46,806 nucleotides of DNA from Olavius sp. associated proteobacterium Delta 1 (lineage in GTDB: Bacteria > Desulfobacterota > Desulfobacteria > Desulfobacterales > JAFDCJ01), in assembly GCA_902749685.1 (NCBI GenBank), contig CACVKW010001411.1, positions 1 to 46,806 on the forward strand, in the 5' to 3' direction. Within the stretch, counting starts at the first letter, position 1; each line of letters opens with the position of its first letter. A program made the position numbers and the translations under genes. Below the pieces are notes generated by a model that was not told where the DNA came from, did not search any database, and saw only the letters and a list, made by a program, of their open reading frames with translations. Positions 33,429 through 41,655 of the stretch are shown one piece after another.

Positions 33429-33766
33429 AATTAGAAACGTTGCGGGTTACGCGCTACGCGGGCCGGTTATCGCCACAGTTCTGACACTCGCCGGCCAAAC
33501 CGCAAAATCTCAAATTCCATGCACCAAATTACAAATGGTTCGCCAGGCTCACGGTCCTGAGCCGAGTCGAAGGGCTCACCACCCTGAGCAAAGTCGAAGG
33601 ATAAATCTCAAAATTCAAAACTCCAATGACCCAAACACCCGCATGTTGGGATTTTGAATTTCAGACATTGGGATTTGTTATTTTAGGAGCCCTCTCCTAT
33701 ATTCCTTCAACTTAAATACCATCAAGCTTATCGAGTGGCACTCGGCTTTTTAATCAGCCCTTAAAA
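33429..33766. repeat. Intergenic repeats between usp and ferritin-like gene
   Basis: Gap of 338 bp. Two copies of a CCTGAGC-AGTCGAAGG element lie at about 33556-33572 and 33583-33600, a REP-like palindromic word. They are flanked by TCTCAAATTCCA (33508-33519) and by complementary GGGATTTTGAATTTC and GGGATTTG words at 33650-33690, so the whole could fold back. The AAATTCC theme is also found at 14214-14279. No gene is present. Confidence 0.6.
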
Positions 33767-34231
33767 TTACCCTCCTGACGTCTGGGGAAATGCCGTATTG
33801 GCGTACAAATATTCCATCTTTTCCTTGTGTTTCAATTCCTCGTTGGCCATTTTCTGCAGCATCGTTTTCAATTCACTGTCGTCGTGCATATTCGCAAGTT
33901 CCGAGTAAAATTGGTGTGACCGGCCTTCGCGGTGGGCGGCGACCAGATAAACGTCCTCGCTCGATGAAGTCTGTGAGATTTCAGGTTCTTCCAGATATTC
34001 AGCGAGTTTGTATTCGACAACATCAGCCATCCGCAAAGAATCCGCACCGTATTTTCCCTCTTTGTAGCTAACCAGAAAGGCCTTGTGTTTTTTTTCTTCC
34101 CCGGCGATAAATTCAACCGTATCTTTAACGCTGGCATCGTCGACCTTGTGGTGGATGTCCATGTAAAAATCATAAGCCACCTCTTCCCGCTGAATCGCCA
34201 TATCTAAGATTTCTGCGACCGTTTTTCCCAT
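33767..34231 (-). CDS. Ferritin-like (rubrerythrin-type) diiron protein
   Basis: Four-helix-bundle protein, 154 aa. Each half carries a Glu helix and an ExxH motif: REEVAYDFYMDI with GEEKKHKAF, then EGRSHQFYSELAN with NEELKHKEKMEYLY. Together these give the ligands for a diiron site. There is no rubredoxin-like Cys4 domain, so it resembles the short ferritin-like proteins often called rubrerythrin-related in anaerobes, with probable roles in peroxide or iron handling. AAGGAGG lies upstream of the ATG. It is monocistronic. Confidence 0.88.
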   Translation of the reverse strand: MGKTVAEILDMAIQREEVAYDFYMDIHHKVDDASVKDTVEFIAGEEKKHKAFLVSYKEGKYGADSLRMADVVEYKLAEYLEEPEISQTSSSEDVYLVAAHREGRSHQFYSELANMHDDSELKTMLQKMANEELKHKEKMEYLYANTAFPQTSGG

Positions 34232-34456
34232 GATTGTCCTCCTTTTTTCTCATTTGGCATTTGGCTTTGCTTATCAAATTTTGGCAACCTGCCATGAGTT
34301 TTTAGTATCCTACTTCGCATTAATTTTCATGCAAGATTTAGGAATACTTTTGATCTAACCTAAGACAGGATTCAAAAAGAGGCAACACAATTTTTTTTGC
34401 TTATCACGATGAAAAGAATCCTGGCTAACGGGATGGGGTATGCAGCAGTTGATCAG

Positions 34457-34608
34457 TGGAATAATGGAATGGTGGAAAAATGGAATAATGGGTAAAAAGA
34501 GCGGATGATAGCCTGTTTTTGATATTTGATCAGTATCATCATTTAAAATCAGATTGCCATCCATCAAGCCCACTATTCCAATACTCCAATATTCCAGTAT
34601 TCCAAGAC
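34457..34608. repeat. Inverted pair of 8-bp tandem arrays, second copy
   Basis: Units TGGAATAA, TGGAATGG, TGGAAAAA, TGGAATAA, TGGGTAAA (34457-34496) face units ATTCCAAT, ACTCCAAT, ATTCCAGT (34574-34608). A 24-bp stretch of the first arm is identical to one at 1769-1917, 33 kb away. It fills much of the 490-bp gap between the ferritin-like gene and the next plus-strand gene; nothing else was recognised there. Confidence 0.75.
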
Positions 34609-34722
34609 GTTGGATTGATGTAATCCCTCCAGGCGGGACTGACCATGCCCGTTGGACCAGCTTTTCAGTGTCAGGATAAATTTTGTCTCGACAACCGCAA
34701 GATAAAGCATTATGGAAGAGTA

Positions 34723-35139
34723 ATGATTGTCTATGATGGGATCTACCGGCTGCCAACCGGAACGAATCAGGGTTTCAAGCCGAGGACTCAATGGGAATAC
34801 GCCTGGCAGGTACGGATTATTAATTTAGGCCTGAGCCATTCGACGGTGGAACATTTAAAATCCATGATTGTCGTTGTCAACCAGACCGACAGCAAGTCCT
34901 GTTTGACGAGTTGTGCGGAAAGCATCGGCAAAAAAATCAGCCGCGACTTTAACCTGGTTATTTCCCGTGTTCTCTGGGTTGAGCATTTCCCAAATAATTT
35001 AAATCAATGGCACGCGGCAGCTTTTAAGCCGAAATCCAGCTTTGGTCCGGATATTGACTATCTCATCCAATGGCGGCCCATACGGCCAAAGGAAATAGAC
35101 ATCATCAAACCATTTATACCAGAGGTTGACCATGATTGA
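34723..35139 (+). CDS. Unknown protein overlapping a histidine kinase
   Basis: I do not recognise this 138-aa protein. It starts MIVYDGIYRLPTGTNQGFKP, has a central hydrophobic strand-helix region (EHLKSMIVVVNQTD) with cysteines in SKSCLTSCAE, and a Trp-rich C-terminal part (RVLWVEHFPNN, YLIQWRPIRP). There is no signal peptide or membrane segment. GGAAGAG lies 5 nt before the ATG. Its end overlaps the histidine kinase start by 8 nt, so the two are translationally coupled and probably function together, for instance as a sensor or modulator (inference). Confidence 0.75.
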   Translation: MIVYDGIYRLPTGTNQGFKPRTQWEYAWQVRIINLGLSHSTVEHLKSMIVVVNQTDSKSCLTSCAESIGKKISRDFNLVISRVLWVEHFPNNLNQWHAAAFKPKSSFGPDIDYLIQWRPIRPKEIDIIKPFIPEVDHD

Positions 35140-36979
35140 TCAGAAAACGATGCTGACCACTGCGATTCTGGATGCTTTCGAAGACGGAATTTATGTCATG
35201 AATCAGGATCTTGTTGTTGAATATATGAACAGTGCCATGATTGCAGAATTTGGTGACGGTGTCGGTAAAAAATGTCATCAAGTCTTAAATCAATCTGTCG
35301 ATAAATGTCCCTGGTGCCAGTCGGATGAAGTCTTTAAAGGTAAAACCATACGTCGGGAGGTGCATATTCCTCTGGTTGAGAAGACTTACTATCTAATTGA
35401 AATACCCTTCGAAAATACCGACCGAACCATATCAAAATTAAGTATTTATCGCAACATCACGGCAAGAAAGCAACAAGAGCAAAAGCTTCACGCATCGCAG
35501 GAAGACTTCAAGAATCTCTTCGAGCACATGGCAACCGGCGTTTTCATCAGCAGCAAAGAGGGAAAATTTTTAAATGCCAACCAGGCCCTGCTGGATATGC
35601 TTGGCTATAAAAGCAAAGAAGAGTTTCTGAATATTGATCTTCCCCAGGATCTTTACCTCAGACCGGAAGACCGGGATACATTTAAGCAGATGATGGAACG
35701 CGACGGTCGGGTCATCGATTACGAGGTCGAGTTCAAGCGCAAAGACGGCAGCACCATTCCGATTCTGTTAACCGGGCACGCCCGCTATGATCAGCAGGGC
35801 AACATTATCGGATACGAGGGACTGAATGTCGATTTAACCCAGCGAAAACTGATGGAAAAAGAACTGAGGGAAGCCTATGATTTCATGAATAAAATTGTTC
35901 AAAGCTCTCCCAATTCCATTACGGCCACCGATATGAAAGGCAATACGCTGATCTGGAACCAGGCCGCGGAAGAAACCTTAGGTTACAAGGCCGGTGATGT
36001 TATCGGCAAAATGAACATTCGAAAAATATATCCGGAAGGCGTGGCCCGCAAAGTCATGCAAATGCTCAGAAGCGATGAATACGGCGGTGTCGGTCGCCTG
36101 AGCACGTACCCGATGGTTTATGTCAGACATGACGGTGAAGTCATTGAAGGTAACCTGTCGGCGGCTATAATTTACGACGCCAAAGGAAAAGGAATTGCAT
36201 CTGTGGGATCATTTGTCGATCTGAGGGATCGACTGGAAATGGAGCGGGCCCTGCGACACACCCAGGAGCAACTGCTGCAATCTGAAAAGCTGGCTGCCAT
36301 GGGGCGCTTAACTTCCCAAATTGCCCATGAATTAAACAATCCCCTGTATGGAATTATGAATACCCTGGAGCTGTTGAAAACCGAAATTTCTCCTGATAAC
36401 CGGCGACGCAAAATACTGGAAATGGCGCTTTCTGAAACCGTCCGGCTCAGTGACCTGCTGCGCAAAATGCTCTCATTTTCAAAGCCGGACCAGGAGGAAC
36501 GGCATCCGGTGGATATCAATTCGGTTCTGGATGAAATTTTGCTGCTGCATGAGAAGCAGCTGAAAGAAAACGATATCAATATTAAATATAGACTGGCAGA
36601 AGGTTTAGGACTGGTAAAAGCATCTAAAAATCAGCTGCGCCAGGTTTTTTTGAACATGGTCGCAAACGCCAGGGATGCCATGGCCAATGGCGGAACCCTG
36701 ACCGTCACCACCGGTCCAGATGGCGATAATGTTGTGATTGACATCACCGACACCGGCAGCGGCATTCGAGAAGAACATATTGACAAAATTTTTGACAGCT
36801 TTTTTACCACCAAAAGCGAAGTCAAAGGTGTCGGTTTAGGCCTATCGGTCTGCTACGGTTTCATCAAAGAACACGGCGGGGACATAGAAGTCAAAAGCCG
36901 GGAGGGAGTTGGAACGACATTTGTCATTACGCTGCCGGTTCATAATTCCGACGCCCCTGAAAAGAATGAGGCTGAATAG
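35132..36979 (+). CDS. Multi-PAS sensor histidine kinase
   Basis: Soluble kinase of 615 aa with no transmembrane segment. Three PAS domains lie at about 10-110, 125-240 and 255-370. The first carries a Cys-containing region (KCPWCQSDEVFKGKTIRREV). The dimerisation/phosphoacceptor helix has GRLTSQIAHELNNPLYGIMN, with His near residue 402. The ATPase domain has N-box QVFLNMVANARDAMANGG, G1 DTGSGI and G2 GVGLGLSVCYG. It ends with HGGDIEVKSREGVGTTFVI. The ATG at 35132 has GAGG at proper distance. No response regulator lies beside it, so it is an orphan. Confidence 0.93.
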   Translation: MIDQKTMLTTAILDAFEDGIYVMNQDLVVEYMNSAMIAEFGDGVGKKCHQVLNQSVDKCPWCQSDEVFKGKTIRREVHIPLVEKTYYLIEIPFENTDRTISKLSIYRNITARKQQEQKLHASQEDFKNLFEHMATGVFISSKEGKFLNANQALLDMLGYKSKEEFLNIDLPQDLYLRPEDRDTFKQMMERDGRVIDYEVEFKRKDGSTIPILLTGHARYDQQGNIIGYEGLNVDLTQRKLMEKELREAYDFMNKIVQSSPNSITATDMKGNTLIWNQAAEETLGYKAGDVIGKMNIRKIYPEGVARKVMQMLRSDEYGGVGRLSTYPMVYVRHDGEVIEGNLSAAIIYDAKGKGIASVGSFVDLRDRLEMERALRHTQEQLLQSEKLAAMGRLTSQIAHELNNPLYGIMNTLELLKTEISPDNRRRKILEMALSETVRLSDLLRKMLSFSKPDQEERHPVDINSVLDEILLLHEKQLKENDINIKYRLAEGLGLVKASKNQLRQVFLNMVANARDAMANGGTLTVTTGPDGDNVVIDITDTGSGIREEHIDKIFDSFFTTKSEVKGVGLGLSVCYGFIKEHGGDIEVKSREGVGTTFVITLPVHNSDAPEKNEAE

Positions 36980-37324
36980 ATTTTAATTCCGTCCCAACTG
37001 TAATAATATCCTATTGTGAAATAAAATTGATGGGCGTAGCGACGTCATTATTTGTCGTTGGTCGGAGATGATTTTACAAACATCAGATTTAAGATTTAAT
37101 TGTCTTGACAGCTACCATTCTCGGTATCAGTACTCTTGTCAGAGTTGGGATCTACATATCCAAAGTTTAGGGAATATTGTGATATTTTATTATATCACAG
37201 GTTTTTATAGGCTTAGTTTTTTCAACATATTTTCAATTTTCACCCCGTAAGACCAGCCGCAACATGATTTGTTTCACTCATTATCAAGTAGAAGAGTTAT
37301 TTATATTATGGCAGGAGTATCACC
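36980..37324. other. Intergenic region with an AT-rich palindrome
   Basis: Gap of 345 bp. TGTGATAT/ATATCACA with a 6-nt loop (37178-37199) is a perfect palindrome followed by GGTTTTTA; it could be a terminator of the kinase gene or an operator for the serine hydrolase 125 bp downstream. The region is AT-rich and carries no gene-like frame. Confidence 0.5.
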
Positions 37325-39484
37325 ATGAAGCATTTTATTTGCCAGGGAATTGTTTCAGTCTCTACCTTTTTCATCATAGTGGTATTTTTAGCTATGGAAG
37401 TTCAGGCTGAAGAAAAGGACTGTATAGATGTATCAGGAACATGGGATGCAACTGAAGAAATTGACGCATCAGATTGTGGAGGTGCTATTAGAACTAAGCG
37501 TTATACCTATGAGCTTATCCAAAATGGCTGTATTGTAACATTTAAGCGAAAAGAGGAAAAAGATGTTCAAGCTGAAGTAAGAGGCAACAAAATATATTGG
37601 CCTAAACGTAAAATACCTGGGAGGCAGGTCGGCAGTACCGTAAATTTAGAAGAGGGTATATCCCACGTTCGCGGAAATAAAGCGACTGGAAAAAGGCATT
37701 GGACTTGGACGAAAGGCAAGAACTCTTGTTCTGGTACAACTGTATGGATTGATATCAAACAACGGCCTATGGACACCAAAATGCCCTCAATAGTACCGTC
37801 TCCAGCGCATAGAGATAAGATCACTGCGGACGACCTGTGGGGGGATAAATACAAAGGTGATGGCCCGGTGAATAACGATTATTTTATGCCATTCGGGGAC
37901 GCAGAACCTGCTTTACACGAGTTTTCCGGCACCTTGACAATTGCGTCAACCAAAATGTTTTTCCATCGTATCTGGGCAAGTAAAGTCTTAAGTTCGTTCC
38001 CCGAGCTTAAGCTCCATTTCTTTACCTATCAAGATCATCTCGTACCAATTGAGCGAAATAAGCTTCTAAAAAGTGAAAAAAGCACTTGGCACTTTACCCT
38101 GTCTCCGGGAAGAATATGGTCCGAACCTGGCGATAAGGGTTATTCACGTGCCTCGTTTCCATTTACCCTTGTCCATTATAAACTGAGCCAGACGCATAAC
38201 GGCCTTGCAACCTTTCTCTTTAACGACAAGCATGTATCTGCACTTCGGTTCCAAATCGTTCAGGAGGCGGATCCGGGTGAAAAATTCGATGCTTGGGGTC
38301 AAACAGATATGAAATATAGGCCTTCGCCGCTCCCGGAGCAGATCACCTTGATACAACAATTTGTCACAGAACTGGCACAGCAAACACCCATCCACTCGTG
38401 GACAGAACTGGAGCAAACCCATGATCCGGTGATGTTGGATACGATTGATGGCATCCATAATCGGGAAAACATCACCCTGAGCGGTTTAATTATAGACGAT
38501 GTTGTCTACGCACGACCATGCCATACACGTTTTGGAGAATATCCGTACTGCGATCAGATGCGTCACGGCTTCTACTCGATTTCCAAGTCTTTTGGTGCGA
38601 TGCTTTCGATGCTACGCCTTGCCCAGAAATACGGAGACGGGGTTTTCGATCTGAGGATCAAGGATTATGTTGACATCGACTGTAACCATGAAGGATGGAA
38701 CAATGTCACCTTTGGTGACACACTCAATATGGCGACAGGGATTGGCAATATCGAACCAAGACGAGTTACAAGTTATGTAGAAGAAGATTCAGCCGCCATC
38801 ACGGGGAAAATTATAGCGGCTAAAACTACAAAAGAAAAACTAAAACTGATTGCAACAATCGGCAATTATACCTGGGGTCCTGGTGAAGTCTTTCGGTACC
38901 GGTCGATTGATACATTTGTCCTTGCTATGGCAATGGATCAATTTATTAAGAGTAAAGAAGGCCCGAGTGTACATCTTTGGGATTTAATTACCTGGGAAGT
39001 GCTCCAACCCATAGGCATCAATCGGTTACCGGTCCTTCATACAATAGAGCCCGACGGTACACAGGGTATCCCAAAGCTCGAGGGGGGCATGCTTCCAAAT
39101 CTGGACGATCTCGCCAAACTCGTCAAGCTCTTGCGCAATGGCGGTCGTTATAAAGGAGTACAAATACTGAGTGCTACAAAACTCAAGGAAGCCTTTGGTA
39201 AAGATAGACAAACTGGTCTTCCTACTGGTTGGCTATTCGACGACGGGGAGGTTAACTACCACATGTCTCTATGGCAACATCCATACAGAGCCAAGAATGG
39301 GTGTTTCGTTCGTATCCCGGCAATGAGCGGTCACGGTGGAAGCTATGTGATTTTCATGCCCAATAATATCACCGCATTTCGATTTGCCGACGGTCTTGTT
39401 GACAACCCCGCAACGTATGACAGTTCAGGCCTGAGAAAAGTGGCTGACTATATTCGACCGTTATGTAATAAGCCTACTGATTAA
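37325..39484 (+). CDS. Exported serine hydrolase (beta-lactamase/PBP-like) with an N-terminal domain
   Basis: A 719-aa secreted protein with a signal peptide ending near VQA at residue 28. Residues about 30-145 look like a beta-rich domain with four cysteines that may pair (GTWDATEEIDASDCGGAIR and KGKNSCSGTTVW). The C-terminal part from about 340 is a class-C beta-lactamase-related serine hydrolase: SISK near residue 418 gives the SxxK nucleophile/base pair, YRS in FRYRSIDTFVLA near 520 takes the place of YxN, and SGHGGSYVIFMPNN supplies the HxG motif. It could be a peptidase, esterase or amidase. Composition is AT-richer than nearby genes, perhaps indicating transfer. Confidence 0.82.
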   Translation: MKHFICQGIVSVSTFFIIVVFLAMEVQAEEKDCIDVSGTWDATEEIDASDCGGAIRTKRYTYELIQNGCIVTFKRKEEKDVQAEVRGNKIYWPKRKIPGRQVGSTVNLEEGISHVRGNKATGKRHWTWTKGKNSCSGTTVWIDIKQRPMDTKMPSIVPSPAHRDKITADDLWGDKYKGDGPVNNDYFMPFGDAEPALHEFSGTLTIASTKMFFHRIWASKVLSSFPELKLHFFTYQDHLVPIERNKLLKSEKSTWHFTLSPGRIWSEPGDKGYSRASFPFTLVHYKLSQTHNGLATFLFNDKHVSALRFQIVQEADPGEKFDAWGQTDMKYRPSPLPEQITLIQQFVTELAQQTPIHSWTELEQTHDPVMLDTIDGIHNRENITLSGLIIDDVVYARPCHTRFGEYPYCDQMRHGFYSISKSFGAMLSMLRLAQKYGDGVFDLRIKDYVDIDCNHEGWNNVTFGDTLNMATGIGNIEPRRVTSYVEEDSAAITGKIIAAKTTKEKLKLIATIGNYTWGPGEVFRYRSIDTFVLAMAMDQFIKSKEGPSVHLWDLITWEVLQPIGINRLPVLHTIEPDGTQGIPKLEGGMLPNLDDLAKLVKLLRNGGRYKGVQILSATKLKEAFGKDRQTGLPTGWLFDDGEVNYHMSLWQHPYRAKNGCFVRIPAMSGHGGSYVIFMPNNITAFRFADGLVDNPATYDSSGLRKVADYIRPLCNKPTD

Positions 39485-39815
39485 GCATAAGATTGAAAAA
39501 TCACATTTTGGTATGTTTATACAATATATTGAGATGATTGAATCTGGTTCTAAGCTGTGTATTCCTCCAACACATGAAAAATTTGGGCGAATTTGTGATA
39601 TCTCTTATAATATCTGCAAAAAATTCGTCATCTCAAAATTGCTGATACTGTAAACTTAGCTGGACCTTGGAAAACGATTAAAAAATGTGACATCAAATTG
39701 TCAATCGAAGCTTTAACTTGCCATTTAACCCTGTCAACTCAAGTAAAGATCAGGGCACATTATCCGGCGTTAAATGTTGGACGTTCGATGCTTGTCCGCC
39801 TGGAGGATTCACCAA
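39485..39815. other. Intergenic region, nothing recognised
   Basis: Gap of 331 bp between convergent genes. It is AT-rich. The open frame that begins at 39698 runs antisense into the BKACE gene and has no ribosome-binding site. No terminator, repeat or RNA signature was found. Confidence 0.5.
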
Positions 39816-40649
39816 TTAAAGTTGCTTTAATCCTAATAAATCCCTTGCTTCCGAAGGCGTCGCAACTTCATACCCGATCTGATGGATCAGAGATACAATT
39901 TTCTCGACAAGCTCTGCATTGTTTTCTACTGCCTTACCCGGTGCATAATAAACACTATCTTCAAACCCAACCCTTATGGCTGCGGCCCCCATGGCAATGG
40001 CTGTAGCCAAAAGTGAAAAATCCTGCATGCTTTCATGAACCACACCCCAGGGGGCCGGTACGGGTAAACTTGAGGTTAAAAAAAACAGGCTGTTCGGAGT
40101 GGCCGGCAGGGCATAATGAAACCCTAATGGGAATCCAAATGTAAACGGCGGTTTCAAGACCTTTTCTTCCACCAGCTTGGCGACGGCAGTCAGCATGCCC
40201 GCTTCAAAAATCTCCAGTTCTGGAATAACACCGGTCTCTTCCATCCGGCGAGTCCAGTAGCGAATATCGGGCAGACGGTTGATATAGACATCCTCGCTGA
40301 AATTTACCGATCCCATGTTGAGTGATGCGACTTCCACCCGGGGATCGTTCAGGGCCACACAGCGTTCTTCCAGGGAGAGCTCCGACAACCCGCCGGTGGA
40401 TCCCTGGATGATAATGTCCGAAAAGTTTCTGATCAAATCAAGGGTGCGTGAAAATTGGCTCAAATCTTCGGTCTGGTTGCCTTTGTCATCCCGCACATGC
40501 AAATGCACAAAACTGGCACCGGCGCGGGTGCAGTCAACAACCTCCCGCGCAACTTCTTGCGGCGTAAGCGGATTAATCGACGGCGGTTCGATGTCCTTGC
40601 CCACCGGCGCCACTGCCACAATGATTTTCCGGTTTATACTGGTATTCAT
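39816..40649 (-). CDS. BKACE-family beta-keto acid cleavage enzyme (DUF849)
   Basis: TIM-barrel zinc enzyme of the BKACE family, 277 aa, which condenses a beta-keto acid with acetyl-CoA to give acetoacetate and a CoA ester; the founding member is the 3-keto-5-aminohexanoate cleavage enzyme of lysine fermentation. The zinc ligands HLH are in ASFVHLHVRD near residue 48, and the Glu ligand is in RVGFEDSVYYAPGK near 232. IIQGSTGG and VASLNMGSVNF are also typical. The specific substrate cannot be read. The next upstream gene on the strand is the cupin, across a 282-bp repeat region. Confidence 0.9.
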   Translation of the reverse strand: MNTSINRKIIVAVAPVGKDIEPPSINPLTPQEVAREVVDCTRAGASFVHLHVRDDKGNQTEDLSQFSRTLDLIRNFSDIIIQGSTGGLSELSLEERCVALNDPRVEVASLNMGSVNFSEDVYINRLPDIRYWTRRMEETGVIPELEIFEAGMLTAVAKLVEEKVLKPPFTFGFPLGFHYALPATPNSLFFLTSSLPVPAPWGVVHESMQDFSLLATAIAMGAAAIRVGFEDSVYYAPGKAVENNAELVEKIVSLIHQIGYEVATPSEARDLLGLKQL

Positions 40650-40673
40650 AATTTATCTGCTTTCTGTAATAGG

Positions 40674-40930
40674 GGTTCAAGGTTCAGGGTTCAAGGTTCA
40701 CCGTTCAGGACAAAGGTATAAGATATAAGGTTTAGGGTATAAGGTCCATGGTATTTTTTTAATCCCTACGATATCCCAATCCGCAATCGTATAATCTGTC
40801 ATCTGTCCTCTGTCCTCTGTTCTCTGACTTCTGGCATTTGTCATCTAAACCCTCATACCTTACACCTTACACCCTAACCATATACCCTACACCTCATACC
40901 CTATTCCTTCGCCCTGCGCCTTGCGCCTTT
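40674..40930. repeat. Composite heptamer element
   Basis: Four heptamer themes occur in series: GGTTCAA-type (40674-40708, five units), GGTATAA-type (40715-40749, five units), ATCTGTC/CTCTGTC-type (40794-40842, seven units), and CCTTACA/CCTCATA-type (about 40851-40928). The last is roughly the complement of the second. The GGTATAA theme is the same as in the core at 15831-15865, and CTGTC is the same as 23630-23692. It fills the gap exactly between the BKACE start and the cupin stop. Confidence 0.85.
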
Positions 40931-40931
40931 C

Positions 40932-41477
40932 TTATTCGACTCCAACCTTCGTTATCCTCACAATATCCGGATCGGTAAACTGATCCAGCGCATCCCGCGC
41001 GATGGTGGAAAAGCTGTACATCACCGCGCCTTCCTCACGGGCCTGAAACCAGTGCTTTTTTCCCGGGGCCAGGGTTAATTGATCGCCGGGCCTCATCACA
41101 ATTTCTTTGCGCGCAATATAGCAATCATCCTTGCCTTCCACGATAAACCCCTCCTCAAAGGTGTCTTCACCGGCCACATAGAAATAAACTGTTCCCGTGA
41201 TTACCCGGATTGTTTCTTCCTTGCCGGGATCGTCATCGACCGGCGGATGCCAGTGCTCGGGCTCGGTCTGATTGGGCAACATCGCAAGGACCTTGACGCT
41301 GATCCTTTCGGTCTGAACCAGGGTCAGCACTTGAACGCCTTCTTTTTCAAGATTACTCAAACCAAAATCGACGACTTCGATACTGTCGGCTTCCGCATCC
41401 GTTATCGTTATTCCCGCCTGCCGAATCATTTCTGCGGCCTGCTTTTGAGCCGCCTGTTGTTGTTCTCGCGTAATCAA
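40932..41477 (-). CDS. D-lyxose ketol-isomerase-like cupin
   Basis: Cupin of 181 aa resembling D-lyxose/D-mannose isomerases of the bacterial cupin type. The metal ligands fit: two His in EHWHPP near residue 79, Glu in GKEETIRV near 90, and His in APGKKHWFQA near 147. The helix-rich N-terminus (about 1-50) is also normal for the family. A sugar isomerase in a cluster with a BKACE enzyme and an esterase is not an obvious pathway, so another cupin activity is possible. Its C-terminal codons end directly at the composite repeat. Confidence 0.78.
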   Translation of the reverse strand: MITREQQQAAQKQAAEMIRQAGITITDAEADSIEVVDFGLSNLEKEGVQVLTLVQTERISVKVLAMLPNQTEPEHWHPPVDDDPGKEETIRVITGTVYFYVAGEDTFEEGFIVEGKDDCYIARKEIVMRPGDQLTLAPGKKHWFQAREEGAVMYSFSTIARDALDQFTDPDIVRITKVGVE

Positions 41478-41529
41478 TGTTCGCTTCCTCCCATTTGACC
41501 CCTAGTGGTTATTCCTGATCTTGTAACAA

Positions 41530-41640
41530 TTCAATATTGTAAAAAAAGCTGGCATTGCAAAAAGACGAAGCGAAGCGGCATCCACTCCGCCTCCGACGGA
41601 TCAATTTACAATCTTCAATTTTTAATTCCTGCCCGTCCAG
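41530..41640. repeat. Dispersed repeat copy between cupin and esterase
   Basis: A segment containing GCGAAGCGGCATCCACTCCG and CGGATCAATTTACAATC (41568-41625) matches 18716-18772 with few substitutions. It is preceded by CAATTCAATATTG, like the GAATATT words near the other copies (18648-18680, 26450-26590). These are intergenic copies of one element. Confidence 0.75.
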
Positions 41641-41655
41641 GTTAGGATTAAAGGT

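Noticed and set aside
37178..37199. CRP-type site
   Set aside because: The TGTGA/TCACA half-sites are separated by 12 bp, whereas CRP sites have 6; a terminator hairpin or another operator is more likely.
39698..40006. 102-codon plus-strand frame
   Set aside because: Antisense to the 3' end of the BKACE gene, no ribosome-binding site, no recognisable motif.
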